Assembly: GCF_022952855.1 (NCBI RefSeq)
Contig: NZ_JALJDX010000190.1
Location: 1 to 53,127 of the forward strand
Reading direction: 5' to 3'
DNA: 53,127 nucleotides
Source: Pseudomonas sp. RGM2987
GTDB lineage: Bacteria; Pseudomonadota; Gammaproteobacteria; Pseudomonadales; Pseudomonadaceae
Shown in pieces: positions 45,183-53,127 of this stretch; position 1 is the stretch's first letter; each line of letters begins with the position of its first letter. Below the pieces are notes generated by a model. It did not search any database, was not told the origin of the DNA, and was given only the letters and a program-made list of their open reading frames with translations. A program made the translations under genes and the position numbers.

Positions 45183-47177
45183 ATGGATGGACTGAGAGTG
45201 ATGCTGCTCCGCCTGCCGCGACGCCAGAAGCGTGCGCTTCAAGTGATTGCTGATGTCGTGCTGGTCACGTTTGCACTCTGGATGGCGTTTGTCGTGCGCC
45301 TGGGTATCGAAGAACTGGTCAACCCTTTGCGGGTCCACACTTGGCTTTTTATCAGTGCCCCTCTGGTCGCCATACCCTTGTTCATTAGATTTGGCATGTA
45401 TCGTGCTGTGATGCGTTATTTCGGGAACGATGCATTGATCGCCATCATCAAGGCGGTCAGCCTATCCGCCCTGATGCTGGCTTTCATCGTGTATTGGTCC
45501 AGCAACCACGAGGAAGTCATCCCGCGCTCCATTATTTTCAACTATTGGTGGTTGAGCCTTGTGATGGTTGGGGGGCTGCGTCTTGCCATGCGTCAATACT
45601 TCATGGGGGACTGGTTCACTGCCGCAAGACACGTCCCGTTCACCCATCGCGACGACGCCCTGACAAAGGTAGCGATTTACGGTGCCGGTGTAGCGGGTAA
45701 CCAACTGGTCGCTGCGTTACGCATGGGGCGGGTGATGAGACCGGTCGCTTTCATCGATGACGATAGTGACATTGCCGACAGGATCATTTCTGGTTTGCAG
45801 GTGTTCAAGCCCAAGCACATCCAGCAGATGATTGAGGTTACCGGTGCTCAGGAGATCTTGCTGGCACTTCCGTCATCGACTCGTGCGCGGCGCAGAGAAA
45901 TCCTCAATCTGCTTGAAGGTTTTCCACTTCATGTTCGTAGCGTCCCAAGTTTTACCGATCTGGCGAGTGGCCGGGTCAGGGTCGAGGATATCCAGGAAGT
46001 CGATATCGCAGACCTGCTCGGGCGCGATCCAGTGCCAGCCCAACCTGATTTGCTGGAGCGTTGCATCAAGGGCAAGGTCGTTATGGTCACCGGTGCAGGC
46101 GGCTCTATCGGATCGGAACTGTGCAGGCAGATTTTCACACTGGGGCCGATGACCCTGATTTTGTTCGAACATAGTGAGTTTAATCTTTACAGCATTTTGT
46201 CGGAGCTGGAACAGCGAGGTACTCGTAAGTCGGTGCCTGTGCGTCTTCTATCGATCCTTGGCTCAATCCGGCATCAGGAAAAGCTTCTGGATGTAATGAA
46301 GACGTGGAAGGTGGACACCGTTTACCACGCAGCAGCGTACAAGCATGTGCCAATGGTCGAGCACAACATTGCCGAGGGTGTGCTGAATAATGTCATCGGG
46401 ACGCTAAATACGGCGCAGGCTGCGCTGCAATCGGGTGTTTCGAATTTCGTACTTATCTCAACGGACAAGGCGGTCCGACCGACGAATGTCATGGGCAGCA
46501 CCAAGCGCTTGGCAGAGTTGACCCTTCAAGCACTTAGCCGAGAGGTTGCGCCAGTATTGTTTGGCGACAAGGCCAATATTTCGCGAGTGAACAAGACCCG
46601 TTTTACCATGGTGCGATTCGGCAATGTACTGGGATCATCTGGTTCGGTGATTCCCCTATTCCATAGTCAGATCAAATCCGGTGGTCCGTTGACCGTTACT
46701 CATCCGAAGATAACCCGCTACTTCATGACTATTCCCGAAGCTGCCCAGTTGGTGATACAGGCCGGTTCGATGGGGCAGGGGGGGGACGTCTTTGTGTTGG
46801 ATATGGGGGAACCGGTGAAAATCGCCGAACTGGCAGAGAAGATGATTCATTTAGCGGGCCTGAGTATTCGGTCTGAGCGCAATCCCCAAGGCGATATCTC
46901 CATCGAGTTCACCGGGCTGCGTCCCGGCGAGAAATTGTATGAAGAGTTGTTGATCGGAGACAACGTCAGCGCGACGGAACATCCAATGATTATGACTGCC
47001 AATGAAGACCATCTGCCTTGGGATCTGTTGAAGCTTAAGTTGAACGATCTGCTCGCTGCTGTGGAGCGTGATGACTATGGGCGAGTGCGCCAGCTTCTGC
47101 GCGAGACCGTCAATGGTTATTCGCCGGATGGCGAAATCGTCGACTGGATCTACCAACAGCGTCGGTTGGAACCCTGA
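45183..47177 (+). CDS. wbpM: UDP-GlcNAc 4,6-dehydratase WbpM
   Basis: A 664-residue inner-membrane nucleotide-sugar dehydratase. Four N-terminal membrane helices (within about 20-135) are followed by a first Rossmann domain (GAGVAG at 167-172) and the catalytic SDR domain (TGAGGSIG at 303-310). The active site is Met437-xxx-Lys441 (STDKA ... MGSTK), where Met replaces Tyr, a hallmark of WbpM/FlaA1-type enzymes. It converts UDP-GlcNAc to the 4-keto-6-deoxy intermediate for QuiNAc/FucNAc. The ATG at 45183 has AGGAG upstream. It is the conserved right border of the Pseudomonas O-antigen locus and is followed by a terminator. Confidence 0.96.
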   Translation: MDGLRVMLLRLPRRQKRALQVIADVVLVTFALWMAFVVRLGIEELVNPLRVHTWLFISAPLVAIPLFIRFGMYRAVMRYFGNDALIAIIKAVSLSALMLAFIVYWSSNHEEVIPRSIIFNYWWLSLVMVGGLRLAMRQYFMGDWFTAARHVPFTHRDDALTKVAIYGAGVAGNQLVAALRMGRVMRPVAFIDDDSDIADRIISGLQVFKPKHIQQMIEVTGAQEILLALPSSTRARRREILNLLEGFPLHVRSVPSFTDLASGRVRVEDIQEVDIADLLGRDPVPAQPDLLERCIKGKVVMVTGAGGSIGSELCRQIFTLGPMTLILFEHSEFNLYSILSELEQRGTRKSVPVRLLSILGSIRHQEKLLDVMKTWKVDTVYHAAAYKHVPMVEHNIAEGVLNNVIGTLNTAQAALQSGVSNFVLISTDKAVRPTNVMGSTKRLAELTLQALSREVAPVLFGDKANISRVNKTRFTMVRFGNVLGSSGSVIPLFHSQIKSGGPLTVTHPKITRYFMTIPEAAQLVIQAGSMGQGGDVFVLDMGEPVKIAELAEKMIHLAGLSIRSERNPQGDISIEFTGLRPGEKLYEELLIGDNVSATEHPMIMTANEDHLPWDLLKLKLNDLLAAVERDDYGRVRQLLRETVNGYSPDGEIVDWIYQQRRLEP

Positions 47178-47236
47178 TTGTTACACAAACGGTAACGTAC
47201 GCATTTTTGACAGGCGTCCAGCATCGCCTAAGTTTG

Positions 47237-47270
47237 AGAGGCAGCTTCGGAAAAGCTGCTTCTCTCTTAT
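47237..47270 (+). terminator. Rho-independent terminator of the O-antigen locus
   Basis: A 12-bp stem (47237-47248 with 47254-47265, one G-T wobble), loop CGGAA, followed by TCTTATT. It lies 59 bp after the wbpM stop and 22 bp before comEA. Confidence 0.85.
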
Positions 47271-47291
47271 TGATGTCATGGAGCGTCACTC

Positions 47292-47627
47292 ATGCGTACT
47301 GGCTATTTATACTCTTTGGTTTTTGCCCTTCTGACCAGCGCTTCTGCAGCTGTTGTTGCTGCACCGGCGGTTAAACTCGATACAGTGGCCGCGCAGCAGG
47401 CTACGCAAGTGTCAGCGAAACCACAGAGTGACAAGGTCGATCTCAATGGGGCTGACGCCGCTACGCTGCAGCGCGAGCTGTCAGGGATAGGTGAAGCCAA
47501 GGCCAAGGCGATTGTTGCCTATCGTGAGAGTAATGGAGGCTTTTCATCGGTGGATGAGTTGCTGGAGGTCAAAGGCATTGGCAAGGCGCTGCTGGACAAG
47601 AATCGCGATAAGCTGGAAGTGAACTGA
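47292..47627 (+). CDS. ComEA-like helix-hairpin-helix secreted protein
   Basis: 111 residues. A signal peptide (about 1-24, MRTGYLYSLVFALLTS ... AAPA) is followed by a low-complexity linker and a ComEA-type helix-hairpin-helix domain (VDLNGADAATLQRELSGIG, then GFSSVDELLEVKGIG). Such proteins bind DNA in the periplasm during uptake, though most Pseudomonas copies are uncharacterised. A gene of this kind follows wbpM in P. aeruginosa, so it belongs to the core flank, not to the glycan locus. Terminators lie on both sides, so it is monocistronic. Confidence 0.85.
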   Translation: MRTGYLYSLVFALLTSASAAVVAAPAVKLDTVAAQQATQVSAKPQSDKVDLNGADAATLQRELSGIGEAKAKAIVAYRESNGGFSSVDELLEVKGIGKALLDKNRDKLEVN

Positions 47628-47642
47628 GCCGTGAACCAAGTG

Positions 47643-47670
47643 AGGCCGGTCGAATATGACCGGCTTCTTT
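47643..47670 (+). terminator. Rho-independent terminator of the comEA-like gene
   Basis: GCCGGTC (47645-47651), loop GAATAT, GACCGGC (47658-47664), extended by two weaker outer pairs and followed by TTCTTT. It begins 15 bp after the stop. Confidence 0.9.
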
Positions 47671-47778
47671 GCGTGGTGACGGTAAAAATCTGAAGGATTT
47701 TTATAACCGGATCCAACCTCAGGATAAGCTCTTCGTAACGCTTGCCCACCGCTACTTCAGTGAACAAGGACTTGCGCC

Positions 47779-48630
47779 ATGTACAAAGACTACCCAGCCG
47801 CCTATCAAACCAGCAAAGGCTCAGCCCTGCAGGTGGATAAGCCGTTCTACGACCGCATCCGCACCCAGCAGGACAAGCGCACGCTGATCGATCAATTCGA
47901 AGTACCCATTCGTACCGGTCGCGCCTGGCACGTTCCGGCCGGGCATGTGTTCCGTGTTACCACGCCTGTAGGCCCGCAAGTAGGCGACTTCAATGTCTGG
48001 AACGCCCACGATCCGCGGGAGCGGTTATGGGCGGCGCGCACGCGCCAGCTCCAGGGGGCGCATGTCAGTACCCATGATCGGTTGTGGTCAAACCTGCCTT
48101 TCCTGCGGCCCTTGGTCACCATCACCGACGACAGCCTCGCCGGCTACGGTATCGACGAGCATGGCGGGCGGTTGCATGACCTGCTGGGTACACGCTGCGA
48201 CCCCTACGTGAACAAGATGCTGACCGGTGAGGATTTCCACCATCATTGTCACTCCAATCTGACCCGTGCGGTATTGCCCCACGGCCTGACGGAGTTCGAC
48301 GTTCACGATGTGTTGAACATTTTCCAATGCACCGGACTCAATCACGACGACATGTACTTCATGAAGGCCTGTCCGGCGCAGAAGGGCGATTACCTGGAGT
48401 TTTTTGCCGAGATTGATTTGCTCTGCGCGCTGTCTACCTGCCCCGGTGGCGATCTTTCGCTGGCAATGTGGGGGCCGGATGCGCAGGATCCGCTCAGCGT
48501 CTGTCGTCCGCTGGGGGTAGAAATCTATCGGTTGGAGGATTCATTGCTCAAGGGCTGGAGCCAGCCTGAGCGGGCCGCTTACAAGGGGCTGCATGGTTTG
48601 CAGGTTGCCAAGGCGGATTGGGAGAAGTAG
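47779..48630 (+). CDS. DUF1989 domain protein (urea carboxylase-associated type)
   Basis: A 283-residue soluble protein. The central DUF1989 core includes RTGRAWHVPAGHVFRV, GPQVGDFNVWN, and HHHCHSNLTRA, a His/Cys cluster suggestive of metal binding, plus LFxIF-like segment DVHDVLNIFQCTG. DUF1989 proteins often accompany urea carboxylase genes, but there is none nearby, so the role is open. An ATG at 47779 is used; the spacer to the comEA terminator is about 110 bp. It is followed by a REPIN. Confidence 0.75.
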   Translation: MYKDYPAAYQTSKGSALQVDKPFYDRIRTQQDKRTLIDQFEVPIRTGRAWHVPAGHVFRVTTPVGPQVGDFNVWNAHDPRERLWAARTRQLQGAHVSTHDRLWSNLPFLRPLVTITDDSLAGYGIDEHGGRLHDLLGTRCDPYVNKMLTGEDFHHHCHSNLTRAVLPHGLTEFDVHDVLNIFQCTGLNHDDMYFMKACPAQKGDYLEFFAEIDLLCALSTCPGGDLSLAMWGPDAQDPLSVCRPLGVEIYRLEDSLLKGWSQPERAAYKGLHGLQVAKADWEK

Positions 48631-48658
48631 CGCAGCGGCGACCTGCGTGGGGCTTTTT

Positions 48659-48786
48659 GTGGCGAGGGAGCTTGCTCCCGCTGGGCTGTGTAGCAGCCCC
48701 AAGTCACAACGCAATCCAACCTGACACACCGCGCCAAAAAGATTGGGGCCGCTTCGCGCTCCAGCGGGAGCAAGCTCCCTCGCCAC
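48659..48786. repeat. REPIN (inverted REP doublet)
   Basis: REP units at 48659-48682 and 48763-48786 are exact reverse complements of each other, separated by an 80-bp spacer with GGGCTGTGTAGCAGCCC. Same family as 1-24 and 7242-7328. It lies between convergent genes. Confidence 0.9.
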
Positions 48787-48810
48787 GAGTCGGTTGCGGC
48801 CTATTAAAAA

Positions 48811-48978
48811 TCAACGATCCTTGGCCTCTTTCGCATCCATCTCGGCATTACGTTCGGCAACGCGCTTACGCTGTTCTTCTGTCAGTTCGACCTTGTTGGC
48901 GGTGTCGCGCAATAGCATCAGGCCGCCGACGATCGAGCCGATTGCAACGATCAGAATCAACCAGGCATACCAGGGCAT
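48811..48978 (-). CDS. Small DUF2897 membrane protein
   Basis: A 55-residue protein: one membrane helix (WYAWLILIVAIGSIVGGLML) followed by a charged cytoplasmic-type tail (ELTEEQRKRVAERNAE). It matches the DUF2897 pattern I know from Pseudomonas. ATG at 48978 follows AAGGAGAG, so a longer reading to 49038 is rejected. Function unknown. It diverges from kdpF. Confidence 0.75.
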   Translation of the reverse strand: MPWYAWLILIVAIGSIVGGLMLLRDTANKVELTEEQRKRVAERNAEMDAKEAKDR

Positions 48979-49246
48979 AGGGCTCTCCTTGAGGCGGGCC
49001 GGTGGGTGTTCTTTCACCCGATCCGCCACGCTTACCATGTATGAGCGAAGTTCGTTCGCAGTGGTTCAATACTACGCCTGTTCCATCGCATGTATCGAAC
49101 CGCACGGGCAGCCTCACGCCAAAGCCTGCGCTCATTCTTTACAGATTCTTTATCCCCCGAACCCGTTCTCGATCTCGCGCCTTTACACCCTCCCTGCCAA
49201 CAATCACTCCACCCACGGCACGACGCCGTACCACGGAGAAAAACCC
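48979..49246 (+). promoter_or_regulatory. kdp promoter region with possible KdpE site
   Basis: 268 bp between DUF2897 and kdpF. TTTACAGATTCTTTAT at 49138-49153 has two T-rich half-sites 11 bp apart, reminiscent of the KdpE-binding site before kdpFABC in E. coli, about 95 bp before kdpF. A further TTTACA-like motif (CTTTACACC) is near 49180-49190. ACGGAGAAA precedes kdpF as its ribosome site. Confidence 0.4.
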
Positions 49247-49336
49247 ATGAGCGTTCTGGACGGGGTGTCACTGCTGCTGGCAGTGGGGCTGTTCATTTAT
49301 CTACTGGTCGCGCTGTTGCGCGCGGATCGGAACTAG
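49247..49336 (+). CDS. kdpF: Potassium-transporting ATPase small subunit KdpF
   Basis: A 29-residue peptide, essentially one membrane helix (VSLLLAVGLFIYLLVALL) with the family's polar end RADRN. KdpF stabilises the KdpFABC complex. The ATG follows GGAGAAAAACCC. It sits 8 bp before kdpA. Length and position match KdpF of other bacteria. Confidence 0.92.
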   Translation: MSVLDGVSLLLAVGLFIYLLVALLRADRN

Positions 49337-49344
49337 GAGCGGCT

Positions 49345-51039
49345 ATGCACAGTTATGACTATTGGCTGATCCTCGCTTTCTTCGCGGTGGTCCTGCTGCC
49401 GGCGCCGTTGCTCGGGCGCTTCTACTACAAGGTGATGGAAGGCCAGCGCACCTGGCTGACGCCGATCCTTGGTCCGGTCGAGCGCGGTTGTTACCGCATC
49501 GCCGGCGTCGATCCGCAAGCCGAGCAGAGCTGGCAGAAATACACGCTGGCGCTGCTGGCGTTCAACCTCGCCGGTTTCCTACTACTGTTCGCCATCCTGC
49601 TGTTGCAGGATCACCTACCGCTCAACCCGCAGAACCTCCCGGGCCAGGAGTGGACGCTGGCGTTCAACACCGCCGTCAGTTTCATGACCAACACCAACTG
49701 GCAGGCTTACAGCGGTGAAGCTTCGCTGAGTTACCTGAGCCAGATGGTTGGCCTGACCGTGCAAAACTTTGTCAGCGCCGCCACTGGCCTGGCGGTGCTG
49801 GTGGCGCTGTGTCGCGGGATCGGGCGCAAGAGCGCCGCGACGCTGGGCAACTTCTGGGTCGACATGACCCGCGCCACCCTCTATGGACTGTTGCCGCTGT
49901 GTTTGTTGCTGGCATTGTTCCTGGTGTGGCAGGGCGTGCCGCAGACCTTCGCCCAGTATGTGCATGGGATGACGCTGCAGGGCGCGGATCAGGTGATTCC
50001 CCTGGGGCCGGCCGCCAGTCAGATAGCGATCAAGCAGCTGGGTACCAACGGCGGCGGATTCTTCGGCGTCAACTCCGCGCATCCGTTCGAGAACCCGACG
50101 GCCTGGAGCAATCTGTTCGAACTCGCTTCGATCATTCTGATTCCCGCCGCACTGGTGTTCACCTTCGGCCATTACGTCAAGGACCTGCGCCAGAGCCGGG
50201 CGATCATCGCCTGCATGCTCGCACTGTTCTTGATCGGCGGTGCTACGTCGTTGTGGGCCGAGTTCCAGCCCAACCCGGCCCTGGACAATCCAGCCGTTGA
50301 ACAGGCCGCGCCCATGGAAGGCAAGGAGTCACGCTTCGGTACCACCGCCACGGTGTTGTGGTCGGTGACTACCACGGCGGCGTCCAACGGGTCGGTCAAT
50401 GCTATGCACGACAGCCTCAATCCTCTCAGCGGGATGGTGGCGCTGGTGAACATGATGGTCGGCGAGGTGATCTTCGGCGGCGTCGGTGCAGGTCTCTACG
50501 GGATGTTGCTGAACGTGTTAATCGCGGTGTTCCTGGCCGGACTAATGATCGGCCGCACTCCGGAGTACCTGGGCAAGAAACTCGGCGCCAGGGAAGTGCA
50601 ACTGCTGGTGGTGACGTTGCTGGTGATGCCCGTGAGCGTGCTGGTGCTGGGCGCTATCGCTGCGAGCCTGCCCGGGCCGGCCGCGGCGGTGAGCAATCCC
50701 GGCGCCCACGGGTTTAGCCAGTTGCTCTATGCCTACACCTCGGCCGGCGCGAATAACGGTTCGGCCTTCGGCGGTTTCAGCGCGAATACGCCGTTTCACA
50801 ACCTGATGCTGGGCCTGGGCATGTTGATCGGTCGATTCGGTTACATCCTGCCGGTGCTGGCACTGGCGGGCAGCCTGGCGCTGAAGAAAACCGCGCCGAT
50901 CGGCCAGAACAGCTTTCCCACCCATGGCCCGCTGTTTGTGACCCTGCTGACCGTGACCATCCTGCTGGTGGGTGGCCTGACCTTCCTGCCGACCCTGGCC
51001 TTGGGGCCGATTGCCGAACACCTGAGCCTGGGTTTCTGA
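49345..51039 (+). CDS. kdpA: Potassium-transporting ATPase potassium-binding subunit KdpA
   Basis: A 564-residue polytopic protein related to KtrB/TrkH channels, with about ten helices and selectivity-filter regions such as [28 protein letters not shown] and SNGSVNAMH. It binds K+ from the periplasm at high affinity and passes it to KdpB. The ATG at 49345 has GGAGCGG upstream; a longer in-frame reading to 49090 covers kdpF and the promoter and is rejected. kdpB follows 7 bp after the stop. The complex is normally induced by K+ limitation through KdpDE. Confidence 0.97.
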   Translation: MHSYDYWLILAFFAVVLLPAPLLGRFYYKVMEGQRTWLTPILGPVERGCYRIAGVDPQAEQSWQKYTLALLAFNLAGFLLLFAILLLQDHLPLNPQNLPGQEWTLAFNTAVSFMTNTNWQAYSGEASLSYLSQMVGLTVQNFVSAATGLAVLVALCRGIGRKSAATLGNFWVDMTRATLYGLLPLCLLLALFLVWQGVPQTFAQYVHGMTLQGADQVIPLGPAASQIAIKQLGTNGGGFFGVNSAHPFENPTAWSNLFELASIILIPAALVFTFGHYVKDLRQSRAIIACMLALFLIGGATSLWAEFQPNPALDNPAVEQAAPMEGKESRFGTTATVLWSVTTTAASNGSVNAMHDSLNPLSGMVALVNMMVGEVIFGGVGAGLYGMLLNVLIAVFLAGLMIGRTPEYLGKKLGAREVQLLVVTLLVMPVSVLVLGAIAASLPGPAAAVSNPGAHGFSQLLYAYTSAGANNGSAFGGFSANTPFHNLMLGLGMLIGRFGYILPVLALAGSLALKKTAPIGQNSFPTHGPLFVTLLTVTILLVGGLTFLPTLALGPIAEHLSLGF

Positions 51040-51046
51040 GGAGCTG

Positions 51047-53104
<2,058 letters not shown>

Positions 53105-53127
53105 GTTTGTCGCCGATCGATGAAGTT

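Noticed and set aside
45030..45338. 102-codon minus-strand frame before wbpM
   Set aside because: Overlaps the wbpM start on the opposite strand and has no family resemblance.

Overview
The window reads as chromosome of a fluorescent-group Pseudomonas. The core order mupP-ubiG-mtaD / mtnA-gyrA-serC-pheA-hisC-(tyrA-aroA fusion)-cmk-rpsA and the later ihfB ... wbpM-comEA order are the arrangement I know from Pseudomonas. GC-rich codon use and two families of Pseudomonas REP/REPIN palindromes agree with this.

Layout. (1) 1-4011: a leftward mtaD-ubiG-mupP group diverges from mtnA, covering methylthioadenosine salvage, ubiquinone synthesis and murein recycling. MtnA has an unusual Gly at the position of the family's catalytic Cys. 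(2) 4455-15491: gyrA, then a tightly coupled serC-pheA-hisC-tyrA/aroA-cmk run for serine, aromatic amino acid and CMP metabolism, then rpsA with a structured leader and a strong terminator. (3) 15979-29019: a leftward ten-gene polysaccharide operon lying between rpsA and ihfB, which are normally near neighbours. In transcription order it encodes a DegT aminotransferase, a GNAT acyltransferase, Wzm, a short Wzt, a membrane O-acyltransferase, a three-module glycosyltransferase, a methyltransferase with a long coiled coil, a further glycosyltransferase, UDP-glucose dehydrogenase and a UDP-glucuronate-type epimerase. (4) 29020-30031: about 1 kb without a convincing gene. (5) 30032-30595: ihfB and a small LapA-domain membrane protein. 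(6) 30828-47177: a rightward O-antigen locus at the usual Pseudomonas ihfB-wbpM site: rmlB, rmlD, rmlA (no rmlC), two related GT2 enzymes, a WbpV-like reductase, WbpL, an acyltransferase, Wzm, a Wzt with a C-terminal carbohydrate-binding domain, a 1244-residue multi-module enzyme and WbpM. (7) 47292-53104: comEA-like gene, DUF1989 gene, DUF2897 gene and kdpFAB, with kdpC presumably beyond the edge.

How the parts may work together. WbpM plus the WbpV-like reductase and WbpL would make UDP-QuiNAc-type sugar and load it on undecaprenyl phosphate. RmlA/RmlB/RmlD supply dTDP-deoxyhexoses and the GT2 enzymes extend the chain. Wzm/Wzt exports it, since no Wzx, Wzy or Wzz is visible. The 1244-residue protein (left-handed beta-helix acyltransferase, KpsC/KpsS-like glycosyltransferase, coiled coil, two GT2 domains) directly follows the Wzt that carries a glycan-recognition domain. 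This suggests a chain-terminating and length-sensing enzyme. The leftward cluster has its own Wzm/Wzt and a separate methyltransferase-coiled-coil protein with ruler-like architecture, so the genome may make two ABC-exported glycans, or one glycan whose genes are split across ihfB. These functional links are inferences from domain content and context.
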